A stretch of DNA of 22,588 bases from Eubacteriales bacterium (GTDB lineage: Bacteria; Bacillota; Clostridia; Lachnospirales; Lachnospiraceae): positions 1 through 22,588 of the forward strand of contig JAUNPT010000001.1 in the NCBI GenBank assembly GCA_030536565.1. Direction: 5' to 3'. Both the position numbers and the translations under genes were made by a program. Shown here piece after piece: positions 1 through 7,276 of the stretch; the first letter of the stretch is position 1, and each line of letters opens with the position of its first letter. The notes below the pieces were generated by a model. The model had not been told where the DNA came from. It did no database searches and saw only the letters and a program-made list of their open reading frames with translations.

Positions 1-123
1 AAGCGCTGGTCCCATTGTAATAACTGGAACTGAAAAAGCTGTTGTTATAGCTCCTAATATAAAAAAATCTCCCGCCTTCGTAAGGCTTCTGAAGAATTTT
101 CCATCAATATCAAATGCACTCAT
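1..123 (-). CDS. YesL/DUF624-like membrane protein, N-terminal fragment (cut by window edge)
   Basis: Only the first 41 codons are inside the window, read leftwards from an ATG at 123-121. An AGAGAGGA Shine-Dalgarno sequence lies just upstream. The visible peptide starts MSAFDIDGKFFRSL and continues into a hydrophobic stretch ending PVITMGPAL. In the YesL/DUF624 family an N-terminal first membrane segment ends in a similar P-I/V-T-x-G-x-x-L motif, so that family is the best guess. YesL-like proteins are small integral membrane proteins often found next to sugar transport or polysaccharide genes; their function is unknown. It is transcribed divergently from the gene at 331. Family assignment from 41 residues is tentative, but coding status is well supported by start, SD and an open frame to the edge. 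Confidence 0.6.
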   Translation of the reverse strand, partial: MSAFDIDGKFFRSLTKAGDFFILGAITTAFSVPVITMGPAL

Positions 124-172
124 TCTAAAAATCCTCTCTGTTTTAATAGATTCATATAATACAACATTTTTG

Positions 173-201
173 ATTATATGATGATATATCTAAAAAAGCA
201 A
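173..201 (-). promoter_or_regulatory. Candidate promoter for the YesL-like gene
   Basis: On the minus strand a perfect TATAAT (173-178) lies 17 bases downstream of a weak TTGCTT -35 (196-201). This is about 50 bases upstream of the ATG at 123. The -35 matches only three of six positions, so the -10 carries the call. Confidence 0.4.
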
Positions 202-208
202 AGAAATT

Positions 209-237
209 TTGCATGATATTTATAAAATGTTTATAAA
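209..237 (+). promoter_or_regulatory. Candidate promoter for the membrane protein gene at 331
   Basis: A weak TTGCAT (209-214), 17 bases, then TATAAA (232-237) on the plus strand. The rest of 124-330 is very AT-rich and offers other poor matches, so this is only the best-spaced candidate. Confidence 0.3.
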
Positions 238-330
238 AGCCATTGTCAGCAGGATTCTACTTTGTTACTATTTGAATTGTATTTAATTTTAATATTATTT
301 TTTACTCAAAACATAGAAACGAGGATAATT

Positions 331-1026
331 ATGGCAAACGGAAATTCTATTAAAGATGAAATCAAAGAAGAAAAGAAAAAGTTCAAAACGCTATCTTTCT
401 TTGCAAAAATCCAATATATATGGCAATACTACAAATTCCAAATCCTGGCAGTCATTCTTGTAATACTGGCAGTTGGAACATTTATTAACTCCTATATAAG
501 AACCAATTATGACAATGTATGTTACATCGCTGTTGCCGAAGGCGGCATCCCCAGCCAGTCTGATAATAAAGACGTGCTGTCAACCGGATTTGCCGCATAC
601 CTTGGTGTCAACGGAAAGTCAGAACGCATAGATATTGATTATTCCTACTCCATTGTCGGTGACGCCCTTGATGAGATAAACACCAACCTTGATATCAATA
701 AAATATATACGCTTGCCTCCACAGAAAATCTTGACGGATATCTTACAGAAAAAGAATATATAGATTTCTTTTCCTCAAAAAAAGAAGCTTTCCTCTATGA
801 CCTCAGAGAACTTTTTAATGCTGAAGAATTAGACAGGCTTTCAAGCCACCTTATCTATTATGAAGATGGCGAAACAGAAGCTTTTCCTTTTGCAGTAGAT
901 ATATCAGAAGCTCCCGTAATCAAGACTTCAGGGCTTACCCTTAAAGAGCCCTGCTATGGAATTGTAGTAACATCCAGACACCCTCAAAATGCTGCTGGTT
1001 TTATCCGCTACGTATTCCAGCTATAA
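331..1026 (+). CDS. Single-pass membrane protein of unknown function
   Basis: The product is 231 aa. I chose ATG 331 over an in-frame ATG at 262 because GAGG lies 7 bases before 331, while the upstream 23 residues are AT-rich low-complexity sequence with no SD. The N-terminal 30 residues are highly charged (rich in Lys and Glu) and should be cytoplasmic. A transmembrane helix spans about residues 37-54, followed by an extracytoplasmic domain of about 175 residues with no recognised motif and no cysteine cluster. The protein resembles hypothetical single-pass proteins common in clostridia with a charged head, a Tyr/Trp-rich pre-membrane stretch and one helix. The 3' end overlaps the convergent GNAT gene by 6 bases. 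I do not recognise a function. Confidence 0.75.
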   Translation: MANGNSIKDEIKEEKKKFKTLSFFAKIQYIWQYYKFQILAVILVILAVGTFINSYIRTNYDNVCYIAVAEGGIPSQSDNKDVLSTGFAAYLGVNGKSERIDIDYSYSIVGDALDEINTNLDINKIYTLASTENLDGYLTEKEYIDFFSSKKEAFLYDLRELFNAEELDRLSSHLIYYEDGETEAFPFAVDISEAPVIKTSGLTLKEPCYGIVVTSRHPQNAAGFIRYVFQL

Positions 1027-1887
1027 TAAAATGCTCTTATAAATATTCATACCGTTAATATCCATTGCATAGGCTTTAAATCCAAGTTTTTCTGCCAATG
1101 CAATGGACTTTTTATTTCCCATGTGTATACATGTATATATCTGTCTTAAACACAACTGATTCTTTGCATAAGCAAGGACAGCCTGACAGCTCTCCCACGC
1201 AATATGTTTTTTCTGGTATCGTGCATCAACCAGATACCCAAGCTCCTGAACAGTCTCACCATCAATTTCACGGTTTTCTATCCCCACCCGTCCTACAAGC
1301 TTTCCTGTATCCTTCAAAAACACCAGCCACAAACCGTATCCAAAAAAGCCATACATATTCTCAATATATTTTCTCTCAAACTCCTCCTCTTTCTCTCTTG
1401 CATACAGCTGCTCAATATACGGACATGTCTTTAAGCTGTCATACAGCTCATATAATCCGTCTAAATCATCTATTGACATTTCCCTTATAATAAGCCTCTG
1501 TGTCTGTGCTATAACAAGCGGCCTTTTACATTTCCTTGTCCACACAAGATTTATATACTGTTCATCTATATCCTCAATATCATATATAACAAATGGTGCG
1601 CCTCCTCTGTAGCAGCTGCTAATTCCGATATCCACCGCATATCTCACACCTCTTTCATCTATCAAATCATCATCACCAATTACTAAATAATCCTGACAGC
1701 TCTCTGACAATCCGTTCTCTTTTTGCAAACCACTGTCCTTTTTTAAGCCCTCCAGTCCAACGCTGACCTCTATTCCTGAATTTTGCAGCAGCTTTTCAAG
1801 TGTGAGCACTGCCTTATCCACATCATGCTGCCCGTCTTTATTACTTATACACAGATATATCCTGTTTAATCCCCGGCAATGTACCAT
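1021..1887 (-). CDS. GNAT-family N-acetyltransferase with an uncharacterised N-terminal domain
   Basis: The product is 288 aa with an ATG at 1887 and a GAAGGG SD. Residues from about 130 onward form a RimJ/RimL-type GNAT acetyltransferase domain: RLIIREM at its start, a central LVGRVGIENRE strand, ELGYLVDARYQKKHIA for the acetyl-CoA pyrophosphate loop region, and NKKSIALAEKLGF near the end. Such enzymes acetylate amino groups of proteins, sugars or small molecules; the substrate here is unknown. The acetyl-CoA loop is weak: the usual Q/RxxGxG/A appears as QKKHIA, so activity is not certain. The N-terminal 130 residues are not GNAT. They contain an irregular Gly/Leu-rich stretch and could be a decayed HAD-like domain, but I cannot show this. 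It stands alone, convergent with the gene at 331. Confidence 0.8.
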   Translation of the reverse strand: MVHCRGLNRIYLCISNKDGQHDVDKAVLTLEKLLQNSGIEVSVGLEGLKKDSGLQKENGLSESCQDYLVIGDDDLIDERGVRYAVDIGISSCYRGGAPFVIYDIEDIDEQYINLVWTRKCKRPLVIAQTQRLIIREMSIDDLDGLYELYDSLKTCPYIEQLYAREKEEEFERKYIENMYGFFGYGLWLVFLKDTGKLVGRVGIENREIDGETVQELGYLVDARYQKKHIAWESCQAVLAYAKNQLCLRQIYTCIHMGNKKSIALAEKLGFKAYAMDINGMNIYKSILL

Positions 1888-1924
1888 GCAATCCCTTCTC
1901 CGTTCATATTTACGTTTATTTTAT

Positions 1925-1953
1925 TTGACTTTTTATGTCCTACTAATTAAAAT
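1925..1953 (+). promoter_or_regulatory. Promoter of the cyclophilin gene
   Basis: TTGACT (1925-1930), a 17-base spacer, and TAAAAT (1948-1953); each hexamer matches the sigma-A consensus at five of six positions. It lies about 37 bases upstream of the ATG at 1991, in the gap divergent from the GNAT gene. Confidence 0.65.
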
Positions 1954-1990
1954 AATTTTATCACATTGAATAAAGAAAGGACATATTATT

Positions 1991-2515
1991 ATGGCAAATC
2001 AGAATCCCGTTGTAACATTTACAATGGAAAACGGCGATGTTATGAAAGCTGAGCTCTATCCAGAAATCGCTCCAAATACAGTTAACAACTTTATTGACCT
2101 TGTCTCTAAGAGCTTCTATGATGGTCTTATCTTCCACAGAATCATCGCAGGCTTTATGATTCAGGGCGGTGATCCAGAAGGTTCAGGCATGGGCGGCCCT
2201 GGCTACTCAATCAAAGGTGAATTTAAAATTAATGGCTTTAACAATGACTTAAAGCATACAAAGGGCGTTCTTTCAATGGCACGTTCACAGCACCCGGATT
2301 CAGCCGGCTCACAATTCTTCATTATGCATGAAAATGCTCCACACCTTGATGGCCAGTATGCAGCCTTCGGTAAGGTTATTGAAGGTCTTGACATCATTGA
2401 CAAAATCGCAGCAGTTGACACCGACTGGAGCGACAGACCACGCAATCCACAGATAATGAAGTCTGTCACCGTTGATACTTTCGGCGTAACCTATGATGCG
2501 CCTGAAACATTGTAA
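1991..2515 (+). CDS. ppiB: Peptidyl-prolyl cis-trans isomerase, cyclophilin type
   Basis: The product is 174 aa and fills the usual length of a bacterial cytoplasmic cyclophilin. It catalyses cis-trans isomerisation of peptide bonds before proline during protein folding. Family motifs are clear: FHRIIAGFMIQGGDP (residues 48-62, with catalytic Arg50 and pocket Phe/Gln) and GSQFFIM (residues 106-112). HLDGQYAAFGKV follows at about residues 118-129. No signal peptide or lipobox is visible, so the protein should be cytoplasmic. AAAGGA lies 9-14 bases before the ATG. It has its own promoter (1925-1953) and a hairpin after the stop, so it is probably monocistronic. Confidence 0.95.
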   Translation: MANQNPVVTFTMENGDVMKAELYPEIAPNTVNNFIDLVSKSFYDGLIFHRIIAGFMIQGGDPEGSGMGGPGYSIKGEFKINGFNNDLKHTKGVLSMARSQHPDSAGSQFFIMHENAPHLDGQYAAFGKVIEGLDIIDKIAAVDTDWSDRPRNPQIMKSVTVDTFGVTYDAPETL

Positions 2516-2540
2516 TAAATATAATAATAAGATGCCAGAA

Positions 2541-2588
2541 TGGACTGTCGCTTTCAATGATTAATTGTGAAGCAGCAGTCCATTTTAT
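2541..2588 (+). terminator. Hairpin after the cyclophilin gene
   Basis: TGGACTG (2541-2547) pairs with CAGTCCA (2576-2582) across a long loop that can pair partly further. It is followed by TTTTATAA. The U-tract is short. The same hairpin is also the only candidate terminator for the convergent TPM gene, but on that strand it lacks a good U-tract. Confidence 0.45.
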
Positions 2589-2625
2589 AAATTAAAAAAG
2601 TGAATTTTTACGTAAAACAGGCATG

Positions 2626-3465
2626 TTAAAAATGTCCGCCCGAGCTTCCGGAATTACCGCCTCCACCGCCTCTGCCTGATGAACCGCTGCTTTTTTCAAT
2701 GCGGCGTGTTATAACCGTAGTATTGATAAAGTCGTCATGACGGACACGTATATCAAATTGATGGTCTTTAGTATAAGTTGTTGTACCAACTGTCATTCTT
2801 GACTTTGCATTATACATCATGCACAAAACAACAACAATTGCAGTTACTGCTGAGATAATCAGTTTAACTGGAAGCATCCATGTCAGTTTATATGCAAAGC
2901 TCTTATTCAAACTTCTTTCAATATTGTCAACAAATTTTTTAAAAGCATCATAATAATCTGCGTCTGTAAGCTGTTTTTCTGAAGTTTCCCTTATTTTATC
3001 CAGTCTTTGCTGCGAAATGTCAGACTTTGCAGTCCCGGATGTAATAATCCTGTCGGCCCTGCTGCTCATGTCTACTGCGTAACAGACAGCATCACAGCCA
3101 GAACCGCCTCCATTATACCCATAATCCGTTTCGAGCATATTTCTTATATAGTTATCCATTACACTATAATCAATCCCCTGTCTCATAGTAACAATAACTA
3201 TATCCGTCTTACAATTATCCGATGCCTTACGGCACATTTTTTCAAGCTTTGATTCCTCATTATCATTAAGGATTCCCGCATCATCAATAACATAATCCCT
3301 GACAGGCCTCTCCTGTGCGGCCATAACCTGACAATCCATAAACAGCACCGATACTGCAGAAATCATCACAAACACAAAAAAAGCTGCAAACGCAGTTATT
3401 TTGTTCACCCTGCTGCTCTTTTTATAATAGCATTCTCTATAATTATATTCTCTTAATCTCATCAT
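2626..3465 (-). CDS. TPM-domain membrane protein
   Basis: The product is 279 aa. A first membrane segment or signal anchor spans about residues 23-45. It is followed by a TPM domain (about residues 57-190) opening with VRDYVIDDAGILNDNEESKLE, the typical N-terminal signature of this family. A second helix covers about residues 197-217, and the tail is Gly/Ser-rich, ending in GGHF. TPM domains occur in plant Psb32/TLP18.3 and bacterial YgcG-like proteins. Some have phosphatase activity, but for most the role is unknown. The Gly-rich tail is common in the family and looks like a flexible, possibly membrane-associated segment. Its ATG overlaps the stop of the upstream zinc-ribbon gene (ATGA), so the two are probably translationally coupled. 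Confidence 0.85.
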   Translation of the reverse strand: MMRLREYNYRECYYKKSSRVNKITAFAAFFVFVMISAVSVLFMDCQVMAAQERPVRDYVIDDAGILNDNEESKLEKMCRKASDNCKTDIVIVTMRQGIDYSVMDNYIRNMLETDYGYNGGGSGCDAVCYAVDMSSRADRIITSGTAKSDISQQRLDKIRETSEKQLTDADYYDAFKKFVDNIERSLNKSFAYKLTWMLPVKLIISAVTAIVVVLCMMYNAKSRMTVGTTTYTKDHQFDIRVRHDDFINTTVITRRIEKSSGSSGRGGGGGNSGSSGGHF

Positions 3466-4475
3466 ATCAGAATCAGGCCTCCTATCATTGTAATGATAAG
3501 CGTAACAGCAAATATCCCCATGCCCATTGCAAATGCACGTCCCAGACTTACTGGTCTGCTGGCAACAATCTTTCCGGTCTGCCCATTAAGCATAAACTGA
3601 AAATTTTTTCCTTTATATCTGCAATTTAACATCCATACAGGAAACAACGCATATTCATCATTAGTCCGGTGCATGGAAATATTGTTAGACAGCACAGAAA
3701 CTGTCGAATACCCCTTTATGGTCCCTCTGGCAATATCAGTTATATACTGGTCTGCCCTGCTTTCCACCCTGTCTGCCATCTGGTCTGCTGTATAATTATA
3801 CCTTTCAGAAAGATATCCGGAAAGGTAAGGCATCTGAAATGGCACCAGCTCCTCATAATTATACGGCTCCAGCTTATCCATAGCATCATCAGGCATTTTC
3901 TCAGACGCATCAGCAGGAATCTTTACAAAATCTGCTGCCACATCACGATAAACCCTAAAATGGTCTGTATATATATACTCTGTGTCTCCCCGTCTTGTAA
4001 CACGCCTTTTCTCCGCTCTCGCCTCCATTCTGGTCTGTGCGGCAAAATCATAAAGCCAGAACGGTGCATAAACTCCGCTTATTTTTTCTATGGTCGAACT
4101 TGAGGCAAGCGTCCTCGGCGTAAGCGGCCCCTTTTTTAACCACTTCTTATATATATCTACGGCCTGCTCCCTGTTTATTTTAAATGGTATAACTGTTGAA
4201 GGCTTAAAATCTCCATTTAATCTGTCTTCAACCAGCGTCGGGTTTCCACAGAAGGAACAAAATGTTGCTGAAGTATATTCGTCAGCGACAAGCTCTGCTC
4301 CACAGCTTTGGCAGTGATATATTTTCATATTGCTGCCCTGATTATTTTCTCCATATTTATCTATATATTCTTCTACCGGAATTTTTGTATCACACTGTCC
4401 ACATGCCAGTGTCTGTGAATCCGCATCAAATTCCATTGCTGCCCCGCAGTTGGGACATTTGTATGTAATCGGCAT
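3462..4475 (-). CDS. Zinc-ribbon membrane protein (TFIIB-type zinc ribbon)
   Basis: The product is 337 aa with an AAGGAGGGG SD directly before the ATG. Two zinc ribbons sit at the N-terminus: Cys7/Cys10 with Cys25/Cys28, and Cys55/Cys58 with Cys73/Cys76. The middle (about residues 90-300) is soluble with many aromatic and charged residues and includes VYAPFWLYDFAAQ. One transmembrane helix ends the protein (about residues 315-336), so it is tail-anchored. I know this architecture from Firmicutes as a TFIIB-type zinc-ribbon protein of unknown function. It is not a transcription factor in the usual sense. It overlaps the TPM gene by 4 bases, which suggests both proteins act in one membrane complex. 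Confidence 0.8.
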   Translation of the reverse strand: MPITYKCPNCGAAMEFDADSQTLACGQCDTKIPVEEYIDKYGENNQGSNMKIYHCQSCGAELVADEYTSATFCSFCGNPTLVEDRLNGDFKPSTVIPFKINREQAVDIYKKWLKKGPLTPRTLASSSTIEKISGVYAPFWLYDFAAQTRMEARAEKRRVTRRGDTEYIYTDHFRVYRDVAADFVKIPADASEKMPDDAMDKLEPYNYEELVPFQMPYLSGYLSERYNYTADQMADRVESRADQYITDIARGTIKGYSTVSVLSNNISMHRTNDEYALFPVWMLNCRYKGKNFQFMLNGQTGKIVASRPVSLGRAFAMGMGIFAVTLIITMIGGLILI

Positions 4476-4568
4476 ATTCCCCTCCTTATGTGTTCACATT
4501 TTATTCATAACATATTCAACAAGAATTCACATGAACCACATGATTTCTTCACTTTTTATGAATATAAT

Positions 4569-4712
4569 TACATCATACCAAACAGATAATTTATCTCATT
4601 TGGTTAGATAACATTGCTTTTACCTAATTTCTTTTTCATATTCAGAGTTGTTATATATACAGCTCCCCTCCCTCACCGCATCGTCTGTCAGCCTGACAGA
4701 CGATGTTTTTTT
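4569..4712 (+). ncRNA. Possible small RNA ending at an orphan terminator
   Basis: A near-perfect intrinsic terminator (4679-4712) stands on the plus strand with no plus-strand gene upstream: the previous plus gene ends at 2515. A TATAAT at 4563-4568 could start a transcript of about 140 bases, but no good -35 accompanies it. This is a hypothesis built on the terminator alone; the rest of 4476-4670 is AT-rich with no coding signal. Confidence 0.2.
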
Positions 4713-4718
4713 GTGAGG
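4671..4718 (+). terminator. Terminator-like hairpin with an outer stem around the U-tract
   Basis: CATCGTCTGTCA (4679-4690) pairs perfectly with TGACAGACGATG (4694-4705) over a 3-base loop, followed by seven T (4706-4712). An outer 6-base pair, CCTCAC (4671-4676) with GTGAGG (4713-4718), encloses the whole including the T-run. The polarity is plus. The minus-strand gene at 4730-5035 ends just beyond it, but on that strand no U-tract follows the hairpin. Confidence 0.7.
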
Positions 4719-4729
4719 AAAACTTTTTA

Positions 4730-5035
4730 CTACATAGTTGCAATATAAAAGACGACCATCATAATAACACCTGCAATAATCATAATTCTTCCGTATTTCA
4801 AATCGTTTTTTAATTTTTTTTCATCAGTCTCCCTCTGGTCTCTCCTGTCATAAAATATATTCCAGTTATGCTTTGCCATCGAATACTTTGCAACTCCTAC
4901 AATAACAAAAACAAGCCCCGCCAGTGAACCCATAAAGCACAGAAATGGTACTATAGAATCTCCCTGATAGCTTTCAGCATCATAAAAATTGACCTCACAA
5001 GCCACCATTTGTAAAATCCCACTTAAATATTTCAT
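4730..5035 (-). CDS. Small two-pass membrane protein of unknown function
   Basis: The product is 101 aa, with an AAAGGAG SD 6 bases before the ATG and a good promoter upstream (5081-5110). Hydrophobic helices lie at about residues 29-50 and 83-100. Between them is a strongly charged loop rich in Lys, Arg, Asp and Glu (about residues 55-80). Two cysteines (13 and 33) lie in or near the first membrane region. The positive-inside rule suggests the charged loop is cytoplasmic. I do not recognise the family. It is monocistronic and divergent from the aldolase gene. Confidence 0.75.
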   Translation of the reverse strand: MKYLSGILQMVACEVNFYDAESYQGDSIVPFLCFMGSLAGLVFVIVGVAKYSMAKHNWNIFYDRRDQRETDEKKLKNDLKYGRIMIIAGVIMMVVFYIATM

Positions 5036-5080
5036 AAATCGCTCCTTTGTTGTTGATATTCTTTAAATAAATTTGGTATA

Positions 5081-5110
5081 ATTATACTACATGTGAGCAT
5101 ATGTTAACAA
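5081..5110 (-). promoter_or_regulatory. Promoter of the small membrane protein gene at 4730-5035
   Basis: Minus strand: TTGTTA (5105-5110), an 18-base spacer, and a perfect TATAAT (5081-5086). It lies about 45 bases before the ATG. The -10 is embedded in an AT-rich palindrome (TATAATTATA). Confidence 0.55.
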
Positions 5111-5159
5111 CTTAAAAAAGGATAAATAAAAGGCTTTGTTATTTTTTTATCAATTCTTC

Positions 5160-5188
5160 TTTTCATTTATTCATTAATAGGTTATAAT
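5160..5188 (+). promoter_or_regulatory. Promoter of the fba-sortase unit
   Basis: TTTTCA (5160-5165), a 17-base spacer and a perfect TATAAT (5183-5188), 34 bases before the fba ATG. The SD AGGAGG is at 5209-5214. Confidence 0.6.
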
Positions 5189-5222
5189 CTCAATGAAATG
5201 ATATTATTAGGAGGTAATTATT

Positions 5223-6086
5223 ATGTTAGTATCTGCAAAAGAAATGTTAGAAAAGGCCAGAGAAGGCAAATATGCTGTTGGTCAGTTTAATATCAACAAT
5301 CTTGAATGGACAAAATCTATTCTTTTAACTGCTCAGGAGATGAATTCACCTGTTATACTCGGTGTGTCAGAGGGTGCTGGTAAATATATGACTGGCTTTA
5401 AGACAGTTGCCGCAATGGTTGATGCAATGGTTGATTCTCTTGGAATCACCGTTCCTGTTGCACTTCATCTTGACCACGGAACTTACGAAGGCTGCTACAA
5501 ATGTATTGAAGCCGGATTTTCATCAATTATGTTTGATGGTTCCCATTATCCAATTGAAGAAAATATCGAAAAAACAAAGGAATTGGTTAAGCTTTGTTCT
5601 GAAAAAGGACTATCTTTGGAAGCTGAGGTTGGTTCAATCGGCGGTGAGGAAGATGGTGTTGTAGGCATGGGAGAATGTGCTGACCCTGATGAATGCAAAT
5701 CAATTGCTGACTTAGGCGTTACAATGCTTGCTGCAGGAATCGGCAACATTCACGGCAAATATCCAGCGAACTGGCCAGGTCTTAGCTTTGAAACTCTTGC
5801 TGCTGTAAAAGAAAAGGTTGGCAATATGCCTCTGGTTCTCCATGGCGGTACCGGAATCCCTGCTGACATGATTCAGAAAGCAATCTCACTTGGCGTTGCT
5901 AAAATCAATGTAAATACAGAATGCCAGCTTTCATTTGCTGACGCTACAAGAAAGTATATTGAAGCAGGAAAAGACCTTGAAGGTAAAGGCTTTGATCCTA
6001 GAAAGCTTCTGGCTCCCGGCAGTGAAGCCATCAAGGAAACTGTACGCGAAAAAATCACTTTATTTGGTTCGGCAAACAAAGCCTGA
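5223..6086 (+). CDS. fba: Class II fructose-1,6-bisphosphate aldolase
   Basis: The product is 287 aa, the normal length for a class II (zinc) aldolase. It cleaves fructose 1,6-bisphosphate to glyceraldehyde 3-phosphate and dihydroxyacetone phosphate in glycolysis and runs the reverse in gluconeogenesis. Motifs in order: HLDHG (residues 82-86, catalytic Asp84 and zinc ligand His85), LEAEVGSIGGEEDG (residues 132-145), GIGNIHGKY (172-180, zinc ligand His177), LHGGTG (206-211, zinc ligand His207) and KINVNTE near residue 230. These fit the FbaA/class IIB group. Related tagatose-bisphosphate aldolases share the motifs, but the lone setting without lac or gat genes favours a glycolytic role. A perfect AGGAGG SD 8 bases before the ATG predicts strong expression. 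The sortase gene follows after 36 bases with no terminator between. Confidence 0.95.
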   Translation: MLVSAKEMLEKAREGKYAVGQFNINNLEWTKSILLTAQEMNSPVILGVSEGAGKYMTGFKTVAAMVDAMVDSLGITVPVALHLDHGTYEGCYKCIEAGFSSIMFDGSHYPIEENIEKTKELVKLCSEKGLSLEAEVGSIGGEEDGVVGMGECADPDECKSIADLGVTMLAAGIGNIHGKYPANWPGLSFETLAAVKEKVGNMPLVLHGGTGIPADMIQKAISLGVAKINVNTECQLSFADATRKYIEAGKDLEGKGFDPRKLLAPGSEAIKETVREKITLFGSANKA

Positions 6087-6122
6087 GCATCATATATGAC
6101 ACATTAAAGAAAGGCTTTTATT

Positions 6123-7121
6123 ATGAAAGACAATGAATTTGATGATATCGAATTTGAAAATGAACTTCTAACTGACGACTGTGACGACACAGCCGACTAT
6201 GACAGCAGCACCTTTAATTCAGATGAGACAGAAGAATCCAGCATTTCAATGGATTCTTCTGAGGAATGTTATGAAGATTCCTCAGAGTACATTGAAGACG
6301 AAGCTGATGAGGTTTTTGACGAACAGGAAAAGAAAAATAATAAGAGCAGCCTTGTACGGCGTATTGTTCTGGTTATTGCAGCAATTGTATTTATATATGC
6401 CGCATACAACCTTGTCCACATTTTTCTTGAATATAAAAAAGGCGATGATATCTATAATACAATAGAAAACAATGTTTTAGAAGATGAAACCCAGAAGGCT
6501 GTCATAACAGATATCAATGGCAATGAGCAGGAAATAGAAGCGCCTTTTGTATACAACCATAATTCACTTCTATCAATTAATCCGGAGGGTATTGGTTACC
6601 TGTACATTCCTTCAATTAAAGTAAGACTTCCTATGGTTCAGGGAACAGATAATGATTTTTATCTCACCCGCACATTTGACAAATCCTATAATGGAAATGG
6701 CTGTCTTTTTGAAGATTACCGAATTAATGGCGGACTATCCGCAAGCCACGTGATTATATATGGCCACAACATGAATAATGGCGCTATGTTTGGCAACCTT
6801 GCAAAATACAAATCACAGGCATTCTGGGCTAATGGCAGCAATGCATACTTTTACATATACACAGAAAACAAGATTATGGAATACAAAATATTCAGTGTAT
6901 ATACCAGCGAGCCAATCAGTGATACATATACATTCAATTTTGGTACACTGGATTCAATGCGAAGCTATGCCAACCGTATGAAGGCGCAGTCAGACTATGA
7001 TACAGGTGTTGATGTCAGCAGTGCCACCCAGGTTGTAACATTTTCAACCTGTACCAATAATGGAAAACAGCGTTTCATTGTTCATGGAGTTTATGTTGGA
7101 GAAGCTTCTCTGACGCAATAA
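6123..7121 (+). CDS. srtB: Class B sortase with long acidic N-terminal extension
   Basis: The product is 332 aa, longer than a usual SrtB (about 240-260). Residues 1-75 are strongly acidic, dominated by Asp, Glu and Ser, and should be cytoplasmic. A transmembrane helix lies at about 81-102. The catalytic domain contains His215 in IIYGHNMNNG, Cys310 in VVTFSTCTN and Arg317 in KQRFIVHG, the His-Cys-Arg triad of sortases. The YGHNM and TFSTC wording is class B. Sortases cleave a C-terminal sorting signal of secreted proteins and link them to peptidoglycan on the outer face of the membrane. No substrate gene adjoins it, but a protein with a TPQTG tail is encoded about 3.5 kb further on (10612-12654). 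The gene is probably co-transcribed with fba and ends at the hairpin 7221-7266. Confidence 0.9.
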   Translation: MKDNEFDDIEFENELLTDDCDDTADYDSSTFNSDETEESSISMDSSEECYEDSSEYIEDEADEVFDEQEKKNNKSSLVRRIVLVIAAIVFIYAAYNLVHIFLEYKKGDDIYNTIENNVLEDETQKAVITDINGNEQEIEAPFVYNHNSLLSINPEGIGYLYIPSIKVRLPMVQGTDNDFYLTRTFDKSYNGNGCLFEDYRINGGLSASHVIIYGHNMNNGAMFGNLAKYKSQAFWANGSNAYFYIYTENKIMEYKIFSVYTSEPISDTYTFNFGTLDSMRSYANRMKAQSDYDTGVDVSSATQVVTFSTCTNNGKQRFIVHGVYVGEASLTQ

Positions 7122-7150
7122 AAATTATTTAATAAAATGCAAAAAAGCAC

Positions 7151-7179
7151 TTGCATTCTTACATGATTTGAGTTATTTT
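7151..7179 (+). promoter_or_regulatory. Candidate promoter of glnN, upstream of the hairpin
   Basis: TTGCAT (7151-7156), 17 bases, then TATTTT (7174-7179). I found no better promoter between the hairpin (ends about 7276) and the glnN ATG at 7316. If this one is used, the hairpin at 7210-7276 lies in the glnN leader. Both hexamers are imperfect. Confidence 0.3.
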
Positions 7180-7209
7180 ATTTAAAGACAGAGTCCTGTC
7201 AGTAATTAA

Positions 7210-7276
7210 ATAGCAGAACAAAGGCGTTCCAATTATATATCGTGGTATATTGGAATGCCTTTTTTAGTTCTACTAT
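7210..7276 (+). terminator. Long hairpin and terminator between srtB and glnN; possible attenuator
   Basis: AAAGGCGTTCCAAT (7220-7233) pairs with ATTGGAATGCCTTT (7249-7262) with one G-U pair. The T-run at 7260-7265 is the usual intrinsic terminator of the fba-srtB unit. In addition ATAGCAGAAC (7210-7219) can pair with GTTCTACTAT (7267-7276) at nine of ten positions, enclosing the terminator and its U-tract in an outer stem. A separate small stem (GACAG/CTGTC, 7187-7200) lies just upstream. Confidence 0.75.

Noticed and set aside
3669..4103. A 144-codon open frame on plus, antisense to the zinc-ribbon gene
   Set aside because: No SD, His/Cys-rich nonsense composition, and fully covered by a convincing gene on minus.
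7187..7266. ANTAR-type two-hairpin antitermination leader before glnN
   Set aside because: The first stem has a 4-base loop, and a forced 6-base loop would not carry the required A1 and G4. The terminator loop does not fit either.
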